Source of the DNA: Candidatus Dojkabacteria bacterium
Lineage (GTDB): Bacteria > Patescibacteriota > Dojkabacteria > B142 > JAFGMG01
Direction of reading: 5' to 3'
NCBI GenBank assembly: GCA_016927655.1
Contig: JAFGMG010000012.1
Coordinates: 1 to 42,617 of the forward strand
Length of the DNA: 42,617 nucleotides
The notes beneath the pieces were generated by a model. The model was not told the DNA's origin. It saw only the letters and a program-made list of their open reading frames with translations, and ran no database searches. The first letter of the stretch is position 1. Every line of letters begins with the position of its first letter. Both the position numbers and the translations under genes were made by a program. Shown here one piece after another: positions 1-8,940 of this stretch.

Positions 1-132
1 CAGTCCTTCTACTCCATTCTGACTGCTGTATATTTCATAGTCTTCCTCCACCTTTCTGTCCCACGACGCTATCAGGGTCTTGATCCCTTCTCTGATTGCA
101 TAATCATCGTCTATTAGGACTATTCTTTTCAT
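1..132 (-). CDS. Response regulator receiver domain, N-terminal part (truncated by window edge)
   Basis: Manual reverse-strand translation from ATG at 132: MKRIVLIDDDYAIREGIKTLIASWDRKVEEDYEIYSSQNGVEGL; typical receiver N-terminus with acidic DDD cluster. Confidence 0.75.
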   Translation of the reverse strand, partial: MKRIVLIDDDYAIREGIKTLIASWDRKVEEDYEIYSSQNGVEGL

Positions 133-206
133 TTTCACACTTTAAAATATGGATATAGACAAGATAACAGAACCATTTCCTGCCGTAAAGGGATTTATCG
201 ATTTTT

Positions 207-3200
207 TTAACCGCATTTTGAAAATCCGCATCCCCTGCATAGAATACATCCCTCAGCATATTCGAGATCACCTCCGCATTCCGGGCATTCCATTAGATCC
301 CCAGTCATATTTTTTGTTGTGTATTTAGAGGAAGCCTCGATTACAGGCTTTGTGGGCGCAATCGTTTCAGCAATCACAGCATCATCTGCTGCCATTTCTT
401 CGATTTCTTCAGTCTTTTCATCTTTGCTTTTTTCAAACATTTTCAATTGCTCCTTCCGTTCATTCATATGTCTTTTTATAATTTTTGCAACTGCATCTGG
501 TACAGAATATACAAATACCCCTCCCTTATTCATCGTGGGCTGACCTGATCTTATTCCTAGCAGCTGTTTTATTATCTCATCAGTTTCGATTCCAGACCTG
601 AGCCCTAATGATACCAGTCTCCCAACTGCCTCCATAAATCCAGATGTAAAACTCCCGCTTTTGCCAACTCCCTGTAAAAATATTTCAAATGGTCCTACTT
701 CATCCTCATTAATCGTTACAAAAAGTCTTCCCTGATTTGTTTCAATCTTATATGTAAATCCCTTTACGACATCAGGTCTTTCTTTTGGTGTTCTTATCTG
801 GCGTGATTCTTCTTTGACCTGTACAATTTCTTTTTTCTTTTCAGCAGTCCCAACCTGAAGTGCAGCATCTTTACTTCCGTCTCTAAACACTGTGATCCCT
901 TTGCATCCAAGATCAAATGCCAATTCATAGACTTTTGCAATATCTCGCCAGGTTGCAGAAGCTGGCAGATTAATGGTCTTTGAAACAGCACTATCAACAT
1001 ACTTCTGAAACGCTGCCTGGATTTTCACATGCTGAGCAGGCTCAATTTCATGAGTTGTCACAAATATGTCAATCACATCATCTGGAATATTGTACTTATC
1101 TTTTATTTCAGATAAATGCTTTCCGTTTGCAATGTCTTTGATTAATTCCTCGCTGTGAAACCCTCGCTCTTTTGCAATTGATTCGAATAGATGTTCAATC
1201 ACTTCCTGATCAGCGCCGCCCATAGAATTTTTCCTCCTATAACCTAGTGCAAAAATCGGCTCTATTCCAGGATTACAATTTGCGATAATACTTACACTTC
1301 CAGTTGGAGCTATCGTTGTTGTTCTTGTATTGCGCATAAATTTAATTTTTGGATTTTGAGCCCATATTGAATTTTCAAATTCAGGGAAATTCCCTTTTTC
1401 TTCGCCTAGTTCTTCGCTAGCTTCATGTGCTTTTTGCTGTATAAATTTCATGATTTTCTCAGCTGCAATTTCAGCCTCATTTGACTTGTATGAAATGCCA
1501 AGCTTTATCAGAAAGTCCGCGTAACCCATCACTCCAAGTCCTACATTCCTTGTTCGAGTAGTCATTTCTTCAATTTCTCTTATTGGATAGTTATTAATAT
1601 CTATTATATTATCCAAAAACCGCACTCCAAGCTTTGTCACTTGTTCAAGCCTTTCCCAGTCAATTGTTTTTAATTTCTCTGGTAAATCCATATCCCTTAT
1701 CTTTGGATTTTCAAGATATGGGAATCCTTTTATAAATTTCGATACGTCGATATTTCCAAGATTGCATGTCTCGTATGGTATTAGAGGCTGCTCTCCGCAT
1801 GGATTTGTACTATCCATTTTGCCAAGTTCCGGCGTTGTATTCCCTTTCTCCGCAGTATCAATAAAGAACATTCCCGGATCTCCGCTAAGCCAGGCATGTT
1901 CAGCAATTTTTTGAAATAGTTCGCGCGCTTTTATTGTTTTGCATACTTCTCTGCTGTGGGGATCAATCAACTCCCATTCCTGATCCTCTTTGACAGCCTT
2001 CATGTATTTATTCGTAATACCAACTGAGATATTGTAATGAGAAAGCCCTTCCAAATCGTCTTTAACTCGTATAAAGTGCTCAATGTTTGGATGATCTACA
2101 TTTAAAATTGCCATTGAACCTAATCCTCTTCCTCCTCGGCCCTTTATAGTATCTTGGGCACGGTTAAACATCTTCAAATATTCAATTGGACCCGCAGCTT
2201 TCTCTCCTGTTGTTTTGACAATTGCATAGGTACTGCGAATTTTTGAGAAATTAAACCCAGTACCAACCCCGCGTCTTAGCATTTGAATGTTTTGATTCAA
2301 TGCCCCAAATATAGAATCAATTGAATCGTCTATTGGCAGGACGAGGCATTTTGACATTACAGAATCAGTCCCAAGTCCAGCATATATTAAAGTCCCTCCG
2401 CTCAAAAATTCGCCTGAATTCATTATTTCAAAAAATTCTTTCTCATATCTCCTGGCTTTTCTTCCATCATATTTTGTTTCCGCCCCTGCCACATACCTTG
2501 CAATTCTTTTCCAAAGCTCATCTGGTGTTTCAATCACATTTCCATTATCGTCTTTTTTGAGTGCCCGTTTTTCTAGTACCTGATATGCATTTGGCGTTAA
2601 TTCATATGTATCTGTGTATTTAAATTCGCTTTCTTCCTTTTTCACAGATTCCACTTGTTTTTTGTCGGTACTATTTTCAAGTACCTGCATCTGCTTGCTT
2701 CCATCGCGGTAAATCGTAATTCCCTTGCAGCCGGTTTCCCAGGCTTGTATATATGATTTCCTCACATCCTCAACAGTTGCATCATTTGGAAGATTTATTG
2801 TTTTTGAAACCGCTGCATCAACAAATTTCTGTGCTGCTGATTGAATTTTTACGTGCCATTCAGGGCTTACATCATGAGTGGTGACAAATATTTTCTTTGC
2901 TTCATCTGGGACCTCATCAAGCCCTGCAAGTGAGCCGTTATTTTCAGCAATTTTCTCCATCAATTCCTTCGAGTAGAATTTGTGTTTTTTTGCATAGGCT
3001 TCGAATTGCTCGTTAACGTAGAGTAACTGCTTATGATCTTCTTTGCCGTCATCCTGGTAGAATCCCCTGTATTTATACACTAATGAAAATACCGGCTCGA
3101 TCCCGCTTGATGTGTTTGCAATCAGGCTGAGTGTGCCTGTTGGAGCAATTGAGCTCATAGTGGCATTGCGCACTTTTTTCCCTTCTTTTTCCCATTTACT

Positions 3201-4463
3201 ATTTTTAAACCCCGGAAAAGTCCCTCTATTTTTAGCAAGTGTGATTGATGCTTTTTCAGCTTCTTCCTGGACAAATTTCATTATTTTTGTTGTCAAATCA
3301 ATTGCCTCGTCGCTGTTGTATGGTATTTTCATCTCGAAAAACAATGTAGCAAGACCTACCAAACCAAGACCAAGCTTTCTTGTCTTTTCAACCTCACGCT
3401 TTATCTTTTCAAGAGGATATACGCTTAAATCGATCATATTGTCTAGAATATTTATCGCTTTGTGAGTTGAATCTTTTAGCTTGTCCCAGTCAATTTGTCC
3501 TTTTGAATCCAAATGCGATGGCAGTACAATAGATCCAAGATTGCATGATTCATAAGCTCTTAATGGCTCCTCACCGCAAGGGTTCGTCGCTTCTATCACC
3601 CCAATCTCAGGTGTCGGATTAGCTCTCTGCGCTGTATCAAGAAAAAATAATCCTGGATCCGCACATTCCCATGCGCTCTGGCATATTTTATCAAATACAT
3701 CTCTAGCTCTTAATTTATCTACCACTTCGTCATTTCTTGGGTTTATCAATTCATATTCTTCATCGTTTTTTACCGCGTTCATAAATATATCGGTAATTCC
3801 TACCGATAGATTGAAATTTCTGATTACAGATTCCCCAGACTTCAAATCAATAAAATCTAAAATATCTGGATGATTTACGTTCAAAATACCCATATTCCCA
3901 CCTCCGCGCTTTTTCCCCTGCAATATATGATCAAAAGATTGAGAATAACTTCTTATAAAATGAATCGGGCCTGCAGCTACATTTGGAGTTCCCCCGACAC
4001 TGTCACCCTTTGGACGAATATGCGAAAAATTAAATCCCGTACCTCCGTTATTTTTCTGAACTATAGCGGCTTCTTTCATTGTCTGAAAAATACTATCAAG
4101 ACCATCCTCAACGGGTAATACAAAGCATGACGCAAGCTGTCCTGTGCCATCTATATAATTTCCTGCTTCGTAAAGAACCCTAGCTCCCGGAAGAAACTTA
4201 TTTCTGCTCATCAGATCATAAAACTCTTTTGCTTTTTTGTTTATTTCAAGCATAGAAAATCCGTTTTTTCTTTCTTCAAGTGCGAAAGAAGCCGCTACTC
4301 TCCAAAACATTTCCTTTGGACCTTCAAGAAAATCGCCCTTTTCGTTTTTTAGGAAGCTGCGTTTCTTCATGATTTCAAGTGTGTTTTTGGATATATTTGG
4401 CTTCTCCAGCTCCTTTGGCGGATTTTTTATAAATTCAAGCTCGTCTTTCGTATATTTTTTCAT
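207..4463 (-). CDS. nrdJ: Tandem-duplicated class II (adenosylcobalamin-dependent) ribonucleoside-diphosphate reductase, two catalytic domains in one chain plus C-terminal Cys-rich tail
   Basis: Two copies of RNR motifs: SCFVLP...GGTGFNFS...NPCGEEPLRAYESCNLGS...APTGTLSLIAN...GITIYRDGSK and KCLVLP...GVGTGFNFS...NPCGEQPLIPYETCNLGN...APTGSVSIIAN...GITVFRDGSK; C-terminal CPECGGDLEYAEGCILCRGCGFSKCG; RBS-like AAAGGAAC upstream of ATG. Confidence 0.95.
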   Translation of the reverse strand: MKKYTKDELEFIKNPPKELEKPNISKNTLEIMKKRSFLKNEKGDFLEGPKEMFWRVAASFALEERKNGFSMLEINKKAKEFYDLMSRNKFLPGARVLYEAGNYIDGTGQLASCFVLPVEDGLDSIFQTMKEAAIVQKNNGGTGFNFSHIRPKGDSVGGTPNVAAGPIHFIRSYSQSFDHILQGKKRGGGNMGILNVNHPDILDFIDLKSGESVIRNFNLSVGITDIFMNAVKNDEEYELINPRNDEVVDKLRARDVFDKICQSAWECADPGLFFLDTAQRANPTPEIGVIEATNPCGEEPLRAYESCNLGSIVLPSHLDSKGQIDWDKLKDSTHKAINILDNMIDLSVYPLEKIKREVEKTRKLGLGLVGLATLFFEMKIPYNSDEAIDLTTKIMKFVQEEAEKASITLAKNRGTFPGFKNSKWEKEGKKVRNATMSSIAPTGTLSLIANTSSGIEPVFSLVYKYRGFYQDDGKEDHKQLLYVNEQFEAYAKKHKFYSKELMEKIAENNGSLAGLDEVPDEAKKIFVTTHDVSPEWHVKIQSAAQKFVDAAVSKTINLPNDATVEDVRKSYIQAWETGCKGITIYRDGSKQMQVLENSTDKKQVESVKKEESEFKYTDTYELTPNAYQVLEKRALKKDDNGNVIETPDELWKRIARYVAGAETKYDGRKARRYEKEFFEIMNSGEFLSGGTLIYAGLGTDSVMSKCLVLPIDDSIDSIFGALNQNIQMLRRGVGTGFNFSKIRSTYAIVKTTGEKAAGPIEYLKMFNRAQDTIKGRGGRGLGSMAILNVDHPNIEHFIRVKDDLEGLSHYNISVGITNKYMKAVKEDQEWELIDPHSREVCKTIKARELFQKIAEHAWLSGDPGMFFIDTAEKGNTTPELGKMDSTNPCGEQPLIPYETCNLGNIDVSKFIKGFPYLENPKIRDMDLPEKLKTIDWERLEQVTKLGVRFLDNIIDINNYPIREIEEMTTRTRNVGLGVMGYADFLIKLGISYKSNEAEIAAEKIMKFIQQKAHEASEELGEEKGNFPEFENSIWAQNPKIKFMRNTRTTTIAPTGSVSIIANCNPGIEPIFALGYRRKNSMGGADQEVIEHLFESIAKERGFHSEELIKDIANGKHLSEIKDKYNIPDDVIDIFVTTHEIEPAQHVKIQAAFQKYVDSAVSKTINLPASATWRDIAKVYELAFDLGCKGITVFRDGSKDAALQVGTAEKKKEIVQVKEESRQIRTPKERPDVVKGFTYKIETNQGRLFVTINEDEVGPFEIFLQGVGKSGSFTSGFMEAVGRLVSLGLRSGIETDEIIKQLLGIRSGQPTMNKGGVFVYSVPDAVAKIIKRHMNERKEQLKMFEKSKDEKTEEIEEMAADDAVIAETIAPTKPVIEASSKYTTKNMTGDLMECPECGGDLEYAEGCILCRGCGFSKCG

Positions 4464-4486
4464 AAGTGTTCCTTTTGATAGATTAG

Positions 4487-4897
4487 TTATTTCCTAAATG
4501 CGGCCTTTAGAATTTCATCTGTGCCCCTGAGCAGCGGGACATTTTTCAAATTTGAGATCGGGAACCATCCGACATCAAGAATGTCATCATGATCATCCAG
4601 GTTCATCAATTTCTCGCTTTTTGTCTGGGCAATGTAGTGAATAAGTGTCAATTGTTTATCCTTCTCATATAAATAACTTTGAATTACAGGCAGCAATTTC
4701 AAATCAACAATTTTTATTCCAATTTCTTCTTTGCATCTTCTAACTAATGTTTCCTCAGGATGCTCTCCAAACTGTATAATTCCTCCCGGCAGCGCCCACT
4801 TTTTGTGAAATTTCGGGTTCGGATCATTTCTCTGCTGCAAGATCACATTATTGTTTTTTACGATAACTCCAAAGCTGCCCCATAACTGCTGTTGCAC
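4487..4897 (-). CDS. Nudix hydrolase family protein
   Basis: Nudix-like motif GGIIQFGEHPEETLVRRCKEEIGI; GTG start. Confidence 0.85.
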   Translation of the reverse strand: MQQQLWGSFGVIVKNNNVILQQRNDPNPKFHKKWALPGGIIQFGEHPEETLVRRCKEEIGIKIVDLKLLPVIQSYLYEKDKQLTLIHYIAQTKSEKLMNLDDHDDILDVGWFPISNLKNVPLLRGTDEILKAAFRK

Positions 4898-4994
4898 TTT
4901 GATCTGGATAAGAATTTATATTTTTCCGTTCAGTCACAACTAGTGACCCATCAGGCTTAATCGTTATTATTGTTACTTGTTTTTCGCCATTCAT
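4848..4994 (-). CDS. Candidate small protein (48 aa) between RNR and Nudix genes
   Basis: Manual translation MNGEKQVTIITIKPDGSLVVTERKNINSYPDQSATAVMGQLWSYRKKQ*, ATG at 4994, stop TAA at 4848-4850; below the ORF-track cutoff; overlaps the Nudix 5' end in another frame. Confidence 0.4.
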   Translation of the reverse strand: MNGEKQVTIITIKPDGSLVVTERKNINSYPDQSATAVMGQLWSYRKKQ

Positions 4995-5003
4995 TTTTAT
5001 GAT

Positions 5004-6764
5004 CTATTTTTTTAGATTTAAAACCTGTTTGTCACGACTTTTATCTCTATAAATTGTCAAACCTTTCAGGTGTTGATCAATCGCAAGATAAAATGCTTTT
5101 TCAATATCTTCGACTGTTGATTTCTCAGGTAAATTAATTGTTTTTGAAACAGCATTATCTGTATATTTCTGAAATGCTCCCTGCATCTTTATGTGCCACT
5201 CTGGAGCAATATCATAAGAAACTACAAATATTTTTTTAATTTCTTCCGGCATTTCATCTATATTTTGCAATGTGCCTTCTTTTGCAATTTTTTCCATGAT
5301 TTCCTGCGAATACATCCAGTCCTTTTTCAGTCTTTTTTCTAATATTGCATTTGTCATTATCATTTCTGTTTCTGCTCCAACTGTTTCCATATTTTTGCGT
5401 ACATAGGCAAGTGCAAAAACCGGCTCAATTCCTCCATTTACATCTGCAACAAGTGATGTTGTGCCATTTGGTGCAATAGTTGTTACCGTTGCATTTCTCA
5501 TATGCTTGTAGCCTTTTTTGTCCCACCTGGAGCCTTTGAAATTCCCAAAATCTCCCTTTTGTTCTCCAAGCTCCTGTGATGCTTCGTGTGATTTTTCCTG
5601 GATGAATTTCATAACTTTTCTGGCAAGAACCAATGCTTCTTCGCTGTCATATGGAATTTCAAGTAAATAAAGTAAATCAGCCCAGCCCATAACTCCAATT
5701 CCCACTTTTCTGTTTCCATATTTGACCATTTGCTCAATCTCAGGTAATAAATGCTTTGAGACTGTGATTGTATTGTCTAGAAACCTAACGCCTGTTTTGA
5801 CAACGTATTCAAGTCTATCCCAGTCAATCCTGCCACCATTGTAGAATTTAGAAAGGACAACTGAACCTAAATTGCATGCCTCATATGGAAGCAGAGGCTG
5901 CTCACCGCATTGGTTTGTCGCAGTCATTTTCCCGACGTTTGGTGTTGGATTTGTACGATTTACCTCATCGATAAATATAAATCCCGGCTCTCCGCTTCTA
6001 TATATCGAATCTGTTATCTCACGAAGCAGCTTTTTTGGATCAATTTCGCGATATATTTTCCCGCCAAATTCCAGTTCAAAAGTTTTTCTTTCTTTGAGGG
6101 CCTCTACAAATTTATCTGTAATTGCAATGGAAATATTGAAATTTGTCAGCTGCGAATAATCCTGCTTTGCACTTATAAACTTCTCAATATCAGGATGATC
6201 TATCCGCAAAATTCCCATATGACCTGCATGCCTTTGAGACCCGCGGTTCATGATTGTTTCAGATGAAAAGTCGTACAACCTCATAAATGAAATTGGTCCG
6301 CTTGCTTCTCTGCCAGTTGAATGTACTTTTTCACCCTCCGGCCTGACTTCTGACCAGTCGTAGCCGATACCGGCTCCACGCCTGTGAAGAGTAGTTGTAT
6401 TTGCCAAAGTTGTATAAATTGACTCAACTGAATCATGGATAGGCATTACATAGCATGCTGCAACCAGCTCTTCGCGCCCACGATCCAGCAGACTCATACC
6501 GGATAGAAATTCAAGATTTGCCTGAATTTCATAAAAATCATCTTCAATTTTCTCTAATTCATTTTTATTTGGTGCTTTGTAGCCTTTTTTCTTGTCACTC
6601 AGATCTTTTTCTCCCGATGCAATAAATTCTGATACTCTTTTGAATAAATCCGATATACTTTCCTTTGGATTACCAGATTCGTCAACTTTTAAATATCTCT
6701 TAGCGGCAATAAATCTTGCATTCTGGCTCAAATTTGGTTTTAGTGAAAATCTACTGTTTTTCAA
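5004..6764 (-). CDS. nrdJ: Class II ribonucleotide reductase, single catalytic core without C-terminal Cys-rich tail
   Basis: 586 aa; AACYVMP, GAGIGYDWSEVRPEG, NQCGEQPLLPYEACNLGS, APNGTTSLVADVNGGIEPVF, KGLTIYRDKSRDKQV; ends directly after the core. Confidence 0.93.
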   Translation of the reverse strand: MKNSRFSLKPNLSQNARFIAAKRYLKVDESGNPKESISDLFKRVSEFIASGEKDLSDKKKGYKAPNKNELEKIEDDFYEIQANLEFLSGMSLLDRGREELVAACYVMPIHDSVESIYTTLANTTTLHRRGAGIGYDWSEVRPEGEKVHSTGREASGPISFMRLYDFSSETIMNRGSQRHAGHMGILRIDHPDIEKFISAKQDYSQLTNFNISIAITDKFVEALKERKTFELEFGGKIYREIDPKKLLREITDSIYRSGEPGFIFIDEVNRTNPTPNVGKMTATNQCGEQPLLPYEACNLGSVVLSKFYNGGRIDWDRLEYVVKTGVRFLDNTITVSKHLLPEIEQMVKYGNRKVGIGVMGWADLLYLLEIPYDSEEALVLARKVMKFIQEKSHEASQELGEQKGDFGNFKGSRWDKKGYKHMRNATVTTIAPNGTTSLVADVNGGIEPVFALAYVRKNMETVGAETEMIMTNAILEKRLKKDWMYSQEIMEKIAKEGTLQNIDEMPEEIKKIFVVSYDIAPEWHIKMQGAFQKYTDNAVSKTINLPEKSTVEDIEKAFYLAIDQHLKGLTIYRDKSRDKQVLNLKK

Positions 6765-7203
6765 GTTCGGCTATTTCTTTTTTAAAATCGTTAATTGAAT
6801 TGAAATCGCGGTAAACAGATGCGAATAGTAAATATCCAACTGAATCCAGCTTTCTAAGTCTGGTCAGCACCATCTTTCCTATATCGGTTGATTTAACCTG
6901 GGTCGTTCTTCTGTTTAACAATCTAAGCTCTATATCATCTATCAGCTCTTCAATTTGTTCGTCATTTATGGGTCTCTTTTTGACTGCCTTTAAAACACCT
7001 TTTTTTAACTTCTCTCTGTCAAATTCCTGCAATCTCCCTGATCTTTTCTCAACCATCAAAGATATATTTTGAATTCGCTCATAAGTTGTAAACCTTTTAC
7101 CACAATCCAGGCACTCCCGCCTTCTCCTTGTTGCGCTGGTTTCATCGTTATCCCTTTTATCAACTACTTTATTCTCTTTTGATTTGCAATATGGGCAAAG
7201 CAA
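6751..7203 (-). CDS. nrdR: Transcriptional repressor NrdR
   Basis: MLCPYCKSKENKVVDKRDNDETSATRRRRECLDCGKRFTTYERI zinc ribbon plus ATP-cone; overlaps the downstream RNR start by 14 bp. Confidence 0.97.
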   Translation of the reverse strand: MLCPYCKSKENKVVDKRDNDETSATRRRRECLDCGKRFTTYERIQNISLMVEKRSGRLQEFDREKLKKGVLKAVKKRPINDEQIEELIDDIELRLLNRRTTQVKSTDIGKMVLTRLRKLDSVGYLLFASVYRDFNSINDFKKEIAELEKQ

Positions 7204-7234
7204 TGCAGCGCTTTAACATTTAATTATTAACACG

Positions 7235-7243
7235 TTATCCACA
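7235..7243 (+). promoter_or_regulatory. Perfect DnaA box TTATCCACA, with near-match TTATCTACC at 7267-7275
   Basis: Direct string match 5'-TTATCCACA-3' just upstream of nrdR; second related site 32 bp away. Confidence 0.45.
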
Positions 7244-7290
7244 CTACATACACAAATATACACCGGTTATCTACCTACTAAACACAGCAT

Positions 7291-7309
7291 TGTGCTATTT
7301 ATTAGCACA
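7291..7309. promoter_or_regulatory. Inverted repeat TGTGCTA-TTTAT-TAGCACA in nrdR / Mur ligase intergenic region
   Basis: Perfect 7-bp arms, 5-nt spacer. Confidence 0.4.
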
Positions 7310-7586
7310 GTATACACATTTTCCTGGTGGGAACAGACAGTAATGAAAGAAAGCAATAAAAGTGCAATTCTTTTATCAATTTTGTATGTCTGCCCCTTGC
7401 ATACAAACCACAATTTCTTGTGTGTGGAAACAGACTACATAACAACTCCTTGTATGTCAAGAATATTCCCAAATTAGATTTCAGGGCATTCAATTGCATG
7501 TTTCATGCATCTTGTTTTAGAAAGTTGCTCAATATTTGATATTTTTTTTCTATCTTGTAGAATAAAGATACTTTTAGAAAAGGACG

Positions 7587-8939
7587 TTGCAAAAAGATTT
7601 AAACTGGATCCATTTCACTGGTATTGCAGGTGTAGCACTTGCTCCGCTTGCAATTGAGTTTCATAAGCTTGGCTATAAGGTCACAGGCAGTGATTTTGAA
7701 ATTTATGAGCCCATAAAAACACTTCTTGCTAATTCTAAAATTCCTGTTTTCGATGATTATTCTTACAAAAATATCCTAGAAGGTGATATTATCCCTGAAT
7801 TGATTGTTGCTGGAGCTGGAGTGAGCCCAAAAAATAAGGAACTGCTTTTTGCAAAGAAACACGATATCCAAATCAGACATTATGCCGAAATACTTGAAGA
7901 ACTTTTAATTGAAAAAGAGTCTATTGTTGTTGCAGGTACATATGCGAAGACAACAATAACTGCAATGATTGTTGGAATATTCAAAAATTTCAGCAAAGAA
8001 ATCAGCTTTATGTTTGGAGGGATACCTGTTGATGGATCGAATTCCGTTCATCTAAAGACTAGCAAGACGCTTCTGTCTGTTGTAGAAGGGGACGAATATA
8101 TTGCATCAAGATGGGATAAACGTTCTAAATTTTTCTTTTATCATCCAAAGTATCTTATTCTAACGGCTATAAACTGGGATCATACTGACGTTTTTACCTC
8201 AGAAAAAGATTACGTCGAGAATTTTAGAAGATTTATTGAGGAAATGCCGGAGGATGCCGTCATTTTTGCAAATTTTGCAGACAAAAATGTAGTTTCTGCC
8301 GTAAAAGATGCAAAATGTAAAGTAATCGAATTTAGACCTGAAGATTTATTAGAATGGGCGAAAAAATTTAAAATTGAAATATCAATACTTGGTTCTTTTA
8401 ATTTACTAAATGCCGCAATTGCTGCAAAATTTGCCAGCGAAGTGCTTGGAATTGATATTGAATGGGTGAAAATAGCTCTTAAGAATTTTCTTGGCATCAA
8501 AAGGCGTCTTGAAATCCGCTATTCAAGCGAAAATATTCGTATTATTGATGATTTCGCCAGTTCTCCTTCAAAGATCAAAGGCTCAATTGGCGCAATCAAA
8601 GACTCATTTCCAGATTGGAAATTTATTATTGTCTATGAGCCAAACACTGGCAATAGAACTAAAGCAGCCCTTAGTGAATTTAATAATGTTTTTGATTGCG
8701 CTGATATGGTTTTACTACCAAAATTCAAAAAGCTTATTAGCTCTCGTACTACCAAATTTCTTGATGAGAATGAATTTGCAAAGGGCCTAAAAAGCAAAAC
8801 GGAGGTTATTGTCCGCAATGATGATGAGGATCTTGTAAATACGATTTTTCAAGCCGCTAGAAATGAAAAGTCAGTTGTTGCTTTTTTATCCAGTCAGGCG
8901 ATGGAGGATAGAATTCAATTACTTATCTCTAAATACTGA
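7587..8939 (+). CDS. Mur ligase family protein, Mpl-like (divergent)
   Basis: IHFTGIAGVALAPLA; GTYAKTTITA P-loop; EGDEY...DKRSKFFFYHPKYLILTAINWDHTDVF; FLGIKRRLEIR...IDDFASSPSKI; TTG start preceded by AGAAAAGGAC. Confidence 0.85.
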   Translation: MQKDLNWIHFTGIAGVALAPLAIEFHKLGYKVTGSDFEIYEPIKTLLANSKIPVFDDYSYKNILEGDIIPELIVAGAGVSPKNKELLFAKKHDIQIRHYAEILEELLIEKESIVVAGTYAKTTITAMIVGIFKNFSKEISFMFGGIPVDGSNSVHLKTSKTLLSVVEGDEYIASRWDKRSKFFFYHPKYLILTAINWDHTDVFTSEKDYVENFRRFIEEMPEDAVIFANFADKNVVSAVKDAKCKVIEFRPEDLLEWAKKFKIEISILGSFNLLNAAIAAKFASEVLGIDIEWVKIALKNFLGIKRRLEIRYSSENIRIIDDFASSPSKIKGSIGAIKDSFPDWKFIIVYEPNTGNRTKAALSEFNNVFDCADMVLLPKFKKLISSRTTKFLDENEFAKGLKSKTEVIVRNDDEDLVNTIFQAARNEKSVVAFLSSQAMEDRIQLLISKY

Positions 8940-8940
8940 T

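Noticed and set aside
5872-6266. + strand ORFs within the 586-aa RNR gene
   Set aside because: Antisense to the conserved RNR core
7204-7330. NrdR boxes or a cobalamin riboswitch upstream of nrdR
   Set aside because: ACACTACATACACAAA only loosely matches ACACWATATATWGTGT; no B12-box or typical riboswitch core could be recognised by eye. A covariance/PWM search would be decisive
7292-7499. Overlapping + and - ORFs of 61 and 65 aa in the nrdR/Mur ligase intergenic region
   Set aside because: They overlap each other antisense and lie in a likely regulatory region; no recognisable motif
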